Origin: JANWHF01 sp036276235
GTDB lineage: Bacteria > Planctomycetota > Phycisphaerae > Tepidisphaerales > Tepidisphaeraceae
Direction of reading: 5' to 3'
Assembly: GCA_036276235.1 (NCBI GenBank)
Contig: DATBDZ010000300.1
Span: 1 to 12,561, forward strand
Length of the DNA stretch: 12,561 bases
Shown: piece by piece, positions 1-6,842 of the stretch
How positions within the stretch are numbered: position 1 is the first letter of the stretch
Layout: every line of letters starts with the position of its first letter
Made by a program: the position numbers and the translations under genes
Notes under the pieces: generated by a model
What the model saw: the letters and a program-made list of their open reading frames with translations, nothing else
The model's database searches: none
Told to the model about the DNA's origin: nothing

Positions 1-1
1 C

Positions 2-955
2 CTCTACATCTTTGGGAACAACGTCAACGATCGGCTGGGACACATCGGCTATCTGGCGTTCTACCTCGCCGGCGGCGTGTTCGCCGCCCTCACGTATCTG
101 GTGACACAGGGGCAGGATACGGTGATGGTGGGCGCCAGCGGATCGATCGCCGCCGTCACCGGCGCGTATCTGGTCCTGCTTCCCCGATCCAACGTCACGA
201 TCTTTTACTGGCTCTACTTTTTCGGGTGGGCGGAGATTTCCAGCCTCTATTTCATCGCCGGCTTTTTCCTGCTCGATATCTACATGAATTTTGCGACGAG
301 CGATCAGGTCGCGCACGGCGCGCACATTGGCGGGACGGTCTACGGATTCATGACCTGCTCGGCATTGTTGATCCTGAATCTTTTGCCGCGCGATCACTTT
401 GATGTGGTGGCGCTGATCCAGCGGTGGAATCGGCGGCGGCAATATCGCGAGATGGTGAGCGGCGGCTACAACCCATTTGAGTACACGCAGGTGACCGCCC
501 CCGGCAAGCCGCGCGCGGCGCCGGCACCGCCGTCTGCGCAGACGCAGCAGATTCTCGATTTGCGCGCGAAGATCGCCGATGCGATTGGGATTCATGATGT
601 GGATCACGCGACCGAGCTGTTTTTGCAGCTTAAAGCGATCGATCCGCAGCAGGTGCTTTCGCGGCAAAATCAGCTCGACATCGCCAACCATCTGGCCCAT
701 CAGCAAAACTTCCAACAAGCCGCCGAGGCATATGAGATGTATCTGCGGCAATATCCGAAGAGCGATCAGATCGAGCAGGTGGAGCTGATGCTTGGGCTGG
801 TCTATGCGCGGTATCTGGCGCAGTACGCCAAGGCCAAGGAAGTGCTCACCCGCGCCGCCGAAAAGCTTCAACATAACGAGCGGCAATATTCGCTGGCCAA
901 AGATGAGCTGGCACACATTGAAGCTCAGCTCGCCGCGAAGCCGACGACGGCTTGA
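2..955 (+). CDS. Rhomboid family intramembrane serine protease, 5' end outside the window
   Basis: The reading frame is open from base 2, so this is the C-terminal 317 residues of a longer protein. The first GTG (base 77) is internal, because the upstream codons encode the conserved LYIFGNNV...RLGH stretch. The catalytic serine lies in GASGSIAAVTGAYL (Ser codon 137-139) and the catalytic histidine in HGAHIGG (His codon 323-325). This is the Ser-His dyad of rhomboids, which cut transmembrane helices within the membrane. Hydrophobic helices run to about codon 125. After a basic linker (RWNRRRQYR) and an Ala/Pro-rich stretch, the last 130 residues form a soluble helical region with TPR-like A..A...Y..YL..YP repeats. 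This tail probably binds partners or substrates in the cytoplasm. Family assignment is firm; substrate is unknown. The next gene is 147 bp away. Confidence 0.9.
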   Translation, partial: LYIFGNNVNDRLGHIGYLAFYLAGGVFAALTYLVTQGQDTVMVGASGSIAAVTGAYLVLLPRSNVTIFYWLYFFGWAEISSLYFIAGFFLLDIYMNFATSDQVAHGAHIGGTVYGFMTCSALLILNLLPRDHFDVVALIQRWNRRRQYREMVSGGYNPFEYTQVTAPGKPRAAPAPPSAQTQQILDLRAKIADAIGIHDVDHATELFLQLKAIDPQQVLSRQNQLDIANHLAHQQNFQQAAEAYEMYLRQYPKSDQIEQVELMLGLVYARYLAQYAKAKEVLTRAAEKLQHNERQYSLAKDELAHIEAQLAAKPTTA

Positions 956-978
956 TTTCACAATGTGCCAGAATTGGG

Positions 979-1063
979 GGTGCCACAGGTCGGCGTACTC
1001 GCAGACCTGTGCTCCCACGCTAACCAACCGCACAGGTCTCGGAGTACCGCGACCTGTGGCACC
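979..1063. repeat. Inverted pair of REP-like hairpins (REPIN-type)
   Basis: Two 33-nt arms (979-1011 and 1031-1063) are reverse complements at 29 of 33 positions and are separated by 19 nt. Each arm is also a hairpin. In the left arm, CACAGGTC (984-991) pairs with GACCTGTG (1004-1011), and inside them GCG pairs with CGC around a TACT loop. In the right arm the same 8-bp stem encloses CGG paired with CCG around an AGTA loop. All four differences between the arms fall in the inner stem, and both versions still pair. This points to conserved structure. No T-run follows, so a simple terminator role is unlikely. Confidence 0.8.
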
Positions 1064-1102
1064 TGGCCGAGCGTGGCATAACTCGACCGGCATCAGCATT
1101 GC

Positions 1103-2248
1103 ATGTCGTCGGGTGTTATGCCCCCCGAAACCGCAACATCTGAACAAGAAACGAAGCCCGCACCGGAAAAAACCAGCTGGTTGGCGATGCTCAAGAAGGC
1201 GGGGGCGGACTGGTCGGAGGACAACTGCTCGCGGCTTGCCGCCGCGCTGTCGTGCTATGCGGTGATGGCGCTTGCGCCCCTCCTGGTCATCCTTTTCAAA
1301 ATTCTCAGCATCGCTTTCCGCGGGCCAAAAGGCCGCGAGCATGTCGAGCATTTTATCGAAACGCAGGTACAAAGCCTTAGCGGGTTCAACGGGAAGGATC
1401 TGATCGAAACGATCCTGCAAAAATCCGCCAACCAAGGGCATGGCGTTGTTGCGACGATCATCGGCATCGCGGTGCTGTTGTTCAGCGCCAGCGGAGTTTT
1501 CGGCGAGCTTCAGGGCTCGATGAACACCATCTGGGAAGTGAAGCCGCGCCCGCATCTGGGCATATGGGGCATCCTGCGTCAGAGATTTCTCTCGATGTCG
1601 ATGGTGATGGGCGTCGCCTTTCTGCTGCTGATTTCATTGGCGGTGAGCACGGTGGTTTCTGGCATGACCAACGCTCTGATGGGGCAAGCGCGCGTGGTCG
1701 GCCTCATCACCGACGTGATCGTTTCGCTGATCGTCATCACACTGCTGTTCGCGATGATCTTTAAGGTTCTGCCGGATGTGAAGATCCCGTGGCGATATGT
1801 CTGGTCGGGTGCGTTAATTACGGCCATCCTCTTTGCGATTGGCAAATGGGGATTGACGCTCTATTTTCGCTATGGCGCGCCGACCTCGGCGTACGGCGCG
1901 TTCGGTTCACTGGCGGCGGTGGTCATCTGGGTTTACTACTCGGCGATGATCCTCTTCGCCGGCGCGGAGTTCGCCAAAGTCTATGCCCGCGCGCACGGCG
2001 GAAAGTTGCAGCCCTCGGAGTATGCCGTCCCACTGACCGAAGAGGCCCGCATCCAGCAGGGCATCCCGCACGAGCACGCTGTCGCGGTGGCGGAGGCGAC
2101 GCATCATCTGGATCAGCATCCAAATTACGGCAAGCGACCCCAGCGCGGACCGGGCGGCATCATCGCCACGGGCGTTGCGGTGGGCGTGGGACTGACTGCA
2201 TGGTTCATTCGCCAGCATCGCCGGCATCAGGAACATTTACATGCGTGA
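1103..2248 (+). CDS. YihY/BrkB family inner-membrane protein (formerly called RNase BN)
   Basis: The protein has 381 residues. The N-terminal family signature is seen as SRLAAALSCYAVMALAPLL (residues 43-61), and the mid-domain motif as GVFGELQGSMNTIW followed by VKPRP (131-150). About six membrane helices are visible near residues 52-72, 114-134, 163-188, 198-224, 232-254 and 265-290. A seventh hydrophobic segment lies near the C-terminus (353-369) after a polar, His-rich linker. That extra C-terminal helix with its basic end (RQHRRHQEHLHA) is beyond the usual family core. Members are polytopic inner-membrane proteins. The old ribonuclease assignment has been withdrawn for the family, and the transport or envelope role is unproven. 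An ATG at 1118 is an equally possible start, and neither has a clear Shine-Dalgarno sequence. The gene is convergent with the ATPase gene at 2451. Confidence 0.88.
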   Translation: MSSGVMPPETATSEQETKPAPEKTSWLAMLKKAGADWSEDNCSRLAAALSCYAVMALAPLLVILFKILSIAFRGPKGREHVEHFIETQVQSLSGFNGKDLIETILQKSANQGHGVVATIIGIAVLLFSASGVFGELQGSMNTIWEVKPRPHLGIWGILRQRFLSMSMVMGVAFLLLISLAVSTVVSGMTNALMGQARVVGLITDVIVSLIVITLLFAMIFKVLPDVKIPWRYVWSGALITAILFAIGKWGLTLYFRYGAPTSAYGAFGSLAAVVIWVYYSAMILFAGAEFAKVYARAHGGKLQPSEYAVPLTEEARIQQGIPHEHAVAVAEATHHLDQHPNYGKRPQRGPGGIIATGVAVGVGLTAWFIRQHRRHQEHLHA

Positions 2249-2260
2249 GCGCTCTTAGAA

Positions 2261-2386
2261 CCCTCTCCCCTGTACTCAGGGGAGAGGGCAGGGTGAGGGG
2301 ACAGCGAGTCGCGACATAGCGCGGTTCGCAAATCGACGGTTAAGTCCCCTCACCCCAACCCTCTCCCCTGAGTACAAGGGAGAGGG
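2261..2386. repeat. Inverted pair of GC-rich hairpins between convergent genes
   Basis: The first hairpin (2261-2288) has a perfect 12-bp stem, CCCTCTCCCCTG with its complement, around a TACT loop. The second (2359-2386) has the same stem with one mismatch around an AGTA loop. The two hairpins are inverted copies, and the similarity extends into the flanks (GGGTGAGGGGA at 2291-2301 against TCCCCTCACCCC at 2345-2356). The spacer holds about 40 nt of unrelated sequence. The position between two converging genes would suit a bidirectional transcription barrier. There is no T-run, however, and copies of the same unit elsewhere in the window lie between co-directional genes. Confidence 0.8.
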
Positions 2387-2450
2387 AGAAAGCGCATTTG
2401 TGTTTCGTGCTTTCGCGGTACGCACATCACAGGCGGGCCGCCCATGCCGC

Positions 2451-3884
2451 TTATTTTCTGAAGAACGTCTTCCCCTTCGAATTGTATTTGCTCAGCCGAT
2501 TGTTGACGTACAGGCCTTCGAGCAGAAACTCGCCCGCCGCCGCGAGCATTGCTGGGTCGGCTGGGTCGAGTTGAAGCTCGCGCGCCAGGGCGGTCGCTGC
2601 TTGTGGGAGGCCTTTGATTGCCTTCAGGTTTGAAACGAATTCCTCGGCAGATAGATCATCGCCGGCGGGAAATGTGAGATTGCCGCGGAATTGCTCGGTG
2701 ATGTTGTCGTGTCCGTCGCTCTCATCGACGCGGCCGAAGACCGCTTTCACGGCTTCGCCAACCAATGACTTGATCAGCTTGTCTTCCGCGCCTTCTTCTT
2801 CCGCCAGCGTCATCTCGATCTTCCCGCGGCAGGAGGCGATGAGCGAATTCAAATCGCAGATGCGCGGCACAACGCGCTTTTCCCCGGTCATGATCCCACG
2901 CCGCTCGGCGTTGCTGATGAGGGTTTCCAAATTCGCGATGCTCGTGCGGACGGAAACGCCCGATGCCTGACTCACATGCGGGCTCGAGCGAGCCAACCTT
3001 ACGATTTCTTCCACGATCTCCGACATAAAGCGCGGCACTTCCACCTTCACGCCGCTCTCTGATTGCGCTTCGGCTCGCTGAGCCCAGGCATTTTGCTGCG
3101 CGATCTGAATGCCTTCGTCGAGTGTCTCGGGATAATGCGTGCGAACGACCGAGCCGATGCGGTCCTTCAGCGGCGTCACGATGCGGCCGCGATTGGTGTA
3201 ATCCTCGGGATTGGCGCTGAAGACGATGCAGACATCCAGATCGAGCCGAATCGGATAGCCGCGAATCTGCACGTCGCGCTCTTCGAGCACATTGAACAAG
3301 CCGACCTGAATGCGCGGCGCCAGATCAGGCAGCTCATTGATCGCAAAAATCCCGCGATTGGAGCGCGGGATCAAACCAAAATGCATTGTCGATTCATCGG
3401 AGAGATATCGCCCCTCGGCGTGCTTCACCAGATCGATTTCGCCGATGAGGTCGGCAATGGTCACATCCGGCGTCGCCAATTTTTCCTGGTATCGATCAGT
3501 ACGATGCACCCATTCGATCTTCGCGTCGTCGCCTTGCTCGGCCACAATCCGCTTGCCGGATTTGGTCGTCGGCATGAGCGGATCATCATTGATATCGACG
3601 CCCGATAGCACCGGCAGCCACTCATCCAGCAGTTCAGGCAGCATGCGAATGATGCGCGTCTTTGCCTGCCCGCGCAGGCCCAGGAAAAGCAGATCGTGCT
3701 TGGAGAGGATTCCATTGACGATTTGGGGAATGACCGAATCTCGATAGCCGACGATCCCGGGAAATAGTTCCTTCCCATCGCGCAGCCTGGCGATGAGATT
3801 TCGCCGCATCTCGTCTTTGACGGAAGTGGGGCGATAACCGGTTTCTTTAAGCTGTCCAACGGTCGCGGGACGAGGATGATTCAT
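2451..3884 (-). CDS. MoxR/Mg-chelatase-like AAA+ ATPase
   Basis: The protein has 477 residues. The AAA+ core contains a Walker A loop GLRGQAKT (residues 69-76), a Walker B strand GIFAINELPDL (178-188), a sensor-1 region SANPEDYTNRG (223-233) and a probable arginine finger in PLKDRIG (238-244). The helical C-terminal part ends in a conserved-looking EFLLEGLYVNNRLSK segment. Walker A has Ala in place of the usual Gly before the Lys, and Walker B ends in Asn-Glu rather than Asp-Glu. From memory both are normal for this subgroup, often annotated as magnesium chelatase or sigma-54-interacting protein, so the enzyme is probably active. Such ATPases usually remodel a partner carrying a VWA domain. 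None is encoded next to it here, since the downstream neighbour is the convergent BrkB gene. No Shine-Dalgarno sequence precedes the ATG. Target unknown. Confidence 0.87.
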   Translation of the reverse strand: MNHPRPATVGQLKETGYRPTSVKDEMRRNLIARLRDGKELFPGIVGYRDSVIPQIVNGILSKHDLLFLGLRGQAKTRIIRMLPELLDEWLPVLSGVDINDDPLMPTTKSGKRIVAEQGDDAKIEWVHRTDRYQEKLATPDVTIADLIGEIDLVKHAEGRYLSDESTMHFGLIPRSNRGIFAINELPDLAPRIQVGLFNVLEERDVQIRGYPIRLDLDVCIVFSANPEDYTNRGRIVTPLKDRIGSVVRTHYPETLDEGIQIAQQNAWAQRAEAQSESGVKVEVPRFMSEIVEEIVRLARSSPHVSQASGVSVRTSIANLETLISNAERRGIMTGEKRVVPRICDLNSLIASCRGKIEMTLAEEEGAEDKLIKSLVGEAVKAVFGRVDESDGHDNITEQFRGNLTFPAGDDLSAEEFVSNLKAIKGLPQAATALARELQLDPADPAMLAAAGEFLLEGLYVNNRLSKYNSKGKTFFRK

Positions 3885-3920
3885 ATGTGCAAAACCCAGA
3901 AAAACTAATGGTTCTGCACA

Positions 3921-3926
3921 ATCATA
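3921..3926 (-). promoter_or_regulatory. Possible -10 box for the ATPase gene
   Basis: On the minus strand, TATGAT lies about 35 nt upstream of the ATG at 3884. A weak -35-like TAGACT is 15 nt further upstream. The spacing is short, so this is only a candidate. Confidence 0.3.
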
Positions 3927-3952
3927 GCACCGGAAGAGGAAAGTCTACTGAT

Positions 3953-3985
3953 GAGTTTCAGAATGAGTTTCGGGTTTCGAGTTTC
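3953..3985. repeat. Short heptamer repeat, GAGTTTC type
   Basis: GAGTTTC occurs at 3953-3959, 3965-3971 and 3979-3985, with the variant GGGTTTC at 3972-3978. On the minus strand this reads as GAAACTCGAAACCCGAAACTC-like sequence, close in style to the CCGAA repeats at 5711-5769. It lies in the 120-bp gap between the PilZ and ATPase genes. Confidence 0.6.
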
Positions 3986-4004
3986 AGGTTGGGGCGGGTC
4001 GGTA

Positions 4005-4436
4005 TCACGACGCCTTGCGGAGCGGCGGGGCGATGCGGTCTTCGATTGCGGGTTGAATCGTTAGCGGCAATGGATTGGCGGCGTTGCGTAACACGCGCAC
4101 GAAACGCGCGCCGATTGCGAACAGGCCGGGGATGATCGGCTGCCAGAAGATCACCTGACACAGCACAAGGGCCGGCGTGTCATCGTGCTGCGGCAGGACC
4201 AGGGCAAACTCTTCATCGAGGCGCATTTTCTGTTCGTGCAGAAAGCCGATGCCGGCGCTGGAAAGATCGCGCACGGAGACGTTGGTCGCCCCGGGCGTTT
4301 CACTGAACGAGAGGGGGATGATGGAGGCGTCGGTGTCGAGGTTCTGCCGCGCCTGGCGGCGCTGGTCGCCGTCGGGGCGATCAGACGACTGCATCTGGCC
4401 GATATGATCTGCCAACATTTGGGCGGTCAGTTCCAT
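4005..4436 (-). CDS. PilZ domain protein, probable c-di-GMP receptor
   Basis: From the chosen start the protein has 143 residues. Both c-di-GMP-binding signatures of PilZ are intact: RRQAR (residues 26-30, the RxxxR motif) and DLSSAG (57-62, the [D/N]xSxxG motif). They are followed by beta-rich sequence ending in FAIGARFVRV, typical of the end of the PilZ barrel. About 22 N-terminal residues and 27 C-terminal residues flank the domain, and no other domain is seen, so this is a stand-alone receptor. I chose the ATG at 4436 because GGAGG lies five bases upstream. The longer frame reaching 4514 adds 26 residues without a ribosome site. No cyclase, phosphodiesterase or motility gene lies nearby, so its output is unknown. 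Confidence 0.87.
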   Translation of the reverse strand: MELTAQMLADHIGQMQSSDRPDGDQRRQARQNLDTDASIIPLSFSETPGATNVSVRDLSSAGIGFLHEQKMRLDEEFALVLPQHDDTPALVLCQVIFWQPIIPGLFAIGARFVRVLRNAANPLPLTIQPAIEDRIAPPLRKAS

Positions 4437-4767
4437 CGCATCCTCCACAGTCCGATAACAGGAAACGCCGCTCACCCACCGGGCAGCGCCTGTGTGAACT
4501 ATCGGCCCGTGCAAAGGGCGGCTTGATCGCGTTGCCCTGGGGAATTTCGGTCAGGCGATTGATCAGCGATTCAACAAGGACGATCCGGTGGTCTATCAAC
4601 GCGCAAATGATGAGGGATGAAGTGGTATTCGCAGAAACTGCGCTACTCAGTCTTCCTCGTGCGCGTCTTCGATTGGCAAGCGGGGTTTGCCGAGGCGCCC
4701 AGGTAAGTCGCTCCCAAGCGACGTCGCTGATGTTGATCTCATCGCCGGGCGATGTTGCAATAATCCC
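4437..4767. other. Divergent intergenic region between PilZ and lipase genes
   Basis: This 331-bp region must hold the promoters of both divergent genes. The PilZ Shine-Dalgarno (GGAGG, minus strand) is at its left edge, with a TTATCG or TGTTAT sequence just upstream as a weak -10. A perfect 6-bp hairpin (GTCGCT, loop CCCA, AGCGAC) sits at 4707-4722. Open frames cross it on both strands, but none has a recognisable protein or a ribosome site. Confidence 0.5.
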
Positions 4768-5658
4768 ATGCCACTCGCGTTCCATCCCGATGATCCGTCA
4801 TTCAATCGCGCCAATGCGCTGTACCTGGCACATGCGGCGGATGTGGCCTATTGCCGCGCGCCGGCGGAGCAGGCATGGGAACGGCTTGGCCTGCGGACCG
4901 TCGCTTTTCGCAACAAGGTCACCCGCACGCGCGGCTTCATCGGCGTATGCGATGACTATGCCATCCTCGCGTTTCGCGGGACTGATCCGGTGACGCTTCC
5001 CAACTGGCTGACGGATGTCGTCGTAAAGCTGGTCGAGCGCGATGAGTACGATGGCCGCGTGCATCATGGCTTCAGTTCGGTGCTTCGCCGCACGTGGGAC
5101 AAGGTTGAAGATGTTCTGGCGGAGGCGGGCGACAAGCCGCTCTTTTTGACCGGCCACTCAATGGGCGGTGCGCTGGCGGTGCTGACCGCCTGCCGCTTGG
5201 CGAAGCTGGGCCGCCCGCCGATCGCGACATATACGTTCGGCTCGCCGCGCATCGGCGACCACGCCTTCTGCGCCGGCTACGAGCAGCCCACGTATCGCAT
5301 CGTCAATCGCCTTGATCTCGTGCCGGAAATGCCGCTGTCATCCCAAAGAAAGCTTCTTCCGCAGACCCCGCGCGCGGCGGATGAAAAGCTCCTCACTCGC
5401 ATCAAACAATTCGGCCAGCGCGTCCCGTGCTACAGCCACGTCAAAACACTTGTCTACATCGACCGCGACGGCCAGATCGTCCCCGATGCGGATGTGGAGC
5501 CGTGGCGCGCCCACGCCGTTGCCCGGGCGATTGCCACGCGAGGGAAGAGTTTTTTGGAAGGGATCACCGACCACCTGATCGCCAATTACATTCGCAGCCT
5601 CGAGGGACAGGTGAGCAAGAAGCAAACCGGCGTGAGACGGCGGATTAGAATCGATTGA
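4768..5658 (+). CDS. Class 3 lipase (alpha/beta hydrolase)
   Basis: The protein has 296 residues. The nucleophile elbow GHSMGGA places Ser131 (codon 5158-5160), followed by an Asp in RLDLVP (Asp183) and a His in CYSHVKTL (His224). This is the Ser-Asp-His order of the fungal-type lipase 3 family. Upstream elements of the fold also fit: AILAFRGTDP before the elbow, HHGFSSVL, and TYTFGSPRIGDHAF after it. Members hydrolyse carboxyl esters of glycerides or phospholipids; substrate here is unknown. No signal peptide is visible, so it may be cytoplasmic. The ATG at 4768 gives the family-like start MPLAFHPDDPSFNRANALYL, while a TTG at 4687 would add 27 unconvincing residues. No clear Shine-Dalgarno is present. 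A hairpin with a T-run lies about 120 bp downstream. Confidence 0.85.
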   Translation: MPLAFHPDDPSFNRANALYLAHAADVAYCRAPAEQAWERLGLRTVAFRNKVTRTRGFIGVCDDYAILAFRGTDPVTLPNWLTDVVVKLVERDEYDGRVHHGFSSVLRRTWDKVEDVLAEAGDKPLFLTGHSMGGALAVLTACRLAKLGRPPIATYTFGSPRIGDHAFCAGYEQPTYRIVNRLDLVPEMPLSSQRKLLPQTPRAADEKLLTRIKQFGQRVPCYSHVKTLVYIDRDGQIVPDADVEPWRAHAVARAIATRGKSFLEGITDHLIANYIRSLEGQVSKKQTGVRRRIRID

Positions 5659-5710
5659 GGCCATCGATCACTTCGCCAAACCGCGGGCCGCAGAAGTGGA
5701 TCCATAGACG

Positions 5711-5769
5711 AAAATCCGAAACCCGAATCCCCGAAATCCGAATCAAATCCGAATGACCAAAATCCGAAA
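5711..5769. repeat. Degenerate CCGAA(A/T) repeat tract
   Basis: The motif AATCCGAA and near variants recur five times in irregular spacing (5713, 5727, 5736, 5746 and 5761 region), with an ACCCGAA variant between. The tract is non-coding and lies just before the terminator-like hairpin. Confidence 0.6.
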
Positions 5770-5776
5770 TGAGCAG

Positions 5777-5853
5777 GTCACGCGAAGGGACGAAGCCGCG
5801 AAGAGGTGTTTGTCGTTCCTCCGTCGCTTCGCATCTTCGCGTGACATTTTTTT
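5777..5853 (+). terminator. Long hairpin with T-run, probable terminator after the lipase gene
   Basis: The 20-nt arms 5777-5796 and 5826-5845 are complementary except for three central positions. The outer 11 bp (GTCACGCGAAG with CTTCGCGTGAC) are perfect. Inside, GAGG can pair with CCTC to extend the structure. Seven Ts follow at 5847-5853, giving an intrinsic-terminator layout on the plus strand. The CGCGAAG content also looks like a dispersed intergenic repeat, so the hairpin may be a repeat recruited as a terminator. A possible fragment of the same kind occurs near 7368-7382 (CACGCAGGCACGAAG). Confidence 0.6.
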
Positions 5854-6040
5854 ATTGGGAATTTGATTGAACCAATCCGCATGACCAAGTCGGACTCGGG
5901 CGCAGCATGCCAGAATCATCAACTCGCGCAGATTTGATGAACTCGCAATTTTCGTCTTCCACAATGCAGGTCCGCGCGTTATTAATTTTGGCGCGAACCA
6001 CCGGCTCCCCGATGTACCTCTTTTTCAAAGATCAAAAACG

Positions 6041-6220
6041 ATGTCTCCGCGAATCGCCTTGCTCGGTGTTGTTGTATTTGTCGCGTTAGCGGTCGGCGGC
6101 CTGGTCCTGTTGCTTATCAAATTAAACGGAGAGCCGCCGCGCCGTCGCTCGTCCTCCGGCACAAAGACCTTTGTCGGCCCGGTACTCACGTTCAAATGGC
6201 CGGGGGATCGGCGGCGCTAA
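6041..6220 (+). CDS. Small single-pass membrane protein, 59 aa, hypothetical
   Basis: An ATG at 6041 opens a 59-residue frame ending in TAA. It starts MSPRIALLGVVVFVALAV, has one strong hydrophobic helix (about residues 5-27, continuing GGLVLLLIKL), and then a basic, Ser/Arg-rich tail (PPRRRSSSG) ending in WPGDRRR. The hydrophobic helix followed by a positive cytoplasmic tail suggests an N-out anchor. I do not recognise a family. Support comes from the clean helix-plus-tail architecture and from the palindrome starting 24 bp after the stop, which could end its transcript. No Shine-Dalgarno is evident. It could still be a chance frame. Confidence 0.5.
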   Translation: MSPRIALLGVVVFVALAVGGLVLLLIKLNGEPPRRRSSSGTKTFVGPVLTFKWPGDRRR

Positions 6221-6243
6221 GGTTCCGTTGTCAGATGCCGTGA

Positions 6244-6303
6244 AAAAGCTGTTAAGGTGACATCCACTTTTTTAAAAAGGTGGATGTCACCTTAACAGCT
6301 TTT
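6244..6303. repeat. 60-bp nearly perfect palindrome
   Basis: Arms 6244-6267 and 6280-6303 are perfect 24-nt reverse complements. The 12-nt centre (6268-6279, mostly Ts then As) is also palindromic except for one T/G pair. The transcript would fold into an almost uninterrupted hairpin ending in UUUU, so it could terminate the small gene just upstream. Its length and perfection exceed ordinary terminators. It may be a mobile palindromic element such as a non-autonomous IS200/IS605-type or MITE-like sequence, but no transposase is visible. Confidence 0.85.
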
Positions 6304-6333
6304 GCTGCTGTCACCTTAACAGCCTTTGCTGTG
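6286..6333 (+). repeat. Tandem copies of a 24-nt unit overlapping the palindrome
   Basis: GTCACCTTAACAGC occurs at 6286-6299 (in the right palindrome arm) and again at 6310-6323, with the same CTTTGCTG-type sequence following each. The two 24-nt units match at 21 positions. The left palindrome arm carries the motif inverted, so three copies lie within about 80 bp upstream of the gene at 6419. Alternatives are a partial duplication of the element or a cluster of protein-binding sites. Confidence 0.7.
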
Positions 6334-6418
6334 GTCCGTGGACGTTGAAGTCAGTCGTTGAGCGGTGGCCCGGCAACATTTGGCGCGCCGAATGCCGTCT
6401 GATGGCGTCTTTCCTTCT

Positions 6419-6838
6419 ATGAAGCTCTCCCTCCCTATCTTCGCCTTGGCATTCCTGCTGGTCATGTCGTCCCCTGTCTGTTTCGGCATGATGGACATCG
6501 AGTTGGTGACCCCGCAACGGGCCAAGGAACTGGGGATGGTGGTCAAAGCCAACGCGGCGGGGCCGGACACCATCCGAATTTCGCTGGAGTTTCCGGTCAG
6601 CGGGGAGTTGAAGAGTTTCAGCCGCGCTGATCTGGAAATCATGGACGGCGGCAAGCTTGTGCTGGCCGCGAGCCTGCGCGAGGAAAAGACAAACGAAGGC
6701 CATGTGATCGTCAGCTTCGCCGTTGCCCGGGATCAATTGGACAAACTCACCCTAAGGGTTGTGAGCGGCGTTCCAAGAGATATGGTCGGGCATGATCTGC
6801 GGCTGAAGGAATTTGTTGATCTGAAGAATCTGAAATGA
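6419..6838 (+). CDS. Small secreted protein, hypothetical
   Basis: From the ATG at 6419 the product has 139 residues. It begins with a typical signal peptide: MKLSLPIFALAFLLVMSSPVCFG, a Lys followed by a hydrophobic core and small residues. No lipobox is present, since the Cys is preceded by Pro-Val. The mature part, about 115 residues, is predicted beta-rich from its alternating pattern (RISLEFPV, LVLAASLREE, HVIVSFAV, LTLRVVSG) and ends in a basic DLKNLK. I recall similar unnamed proteins in planctomycete genomes but cannot name a domain. A GTG 54 bases upstream would place residues before the signal peptide and is rejected. No Shine-Dalgarno is seen. The stop is four bases from the end of the degraded gene on the opposite strand. 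Confidence 0.7.
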   Translation: MKLSLPIFALAFLLVMSSPVCFGMMDIELVTPQRAKELGMVVKANAAGPDTIRISLEFPVSGELKSFSRADLEIMDGGKLVLAASLREEKTNEGHVIVSFAVARDQLDKLTLRVVSGVPRDMVGHDLRLKEFVDLKNLK

Positions 6839-6842
6839 TCGC

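Larger units (their letters stand above)
5659..6040. other. Intergenic region between lipase and small membrane gene
   Basis: This 382-bp stretch contains the CCGAA repeat tract and the hairpin with T-run listed separately. From about 5860 to 6040 nothing coding is recognised. An AT-rich TTATTAAT at 5979-5986 could be a -10 element for the gene at 6041, but no good -35 is present. Short open frames here have no family resemblance, and the minus-strand one is a translation of the hairpin repeat. Confidence 0.5.

Noticed and set aside
2301..2345. tRNA-like sequence around GCGGTTCGCAAATCGACGG
   Set aside because: It has a TTCG-like segment but no acceptor, anticodon or D stems at the right distances.
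4437..4514. N-terminal extension of the PilZ protein to 4514
   Set aside because: GGAGG lies just before the internal ATG at 4436, and the added residues are not conserved-looking.
4381..4993. Open frames on both strands between the PilZ and lipase genes (134 and 156 residues)
   Set aside because: They overlap better-supported genes, lack ribosome sites and have no recognisable domain.
3953..5769. CRISPR array
   Set aside because: The short repeats at 3953-3985 and 5711-5769 are under 12 nt, degenerate and irregularly spaced, with no uniform spacers and no cas genes nearby.
5743..5964. 73-residue minus-strand frame containing SREDAKRRRND
   Set aside because: This is the translation of the GCGAAG hairpin repeat, a pattern seen when intergenic repeats are read as protein.
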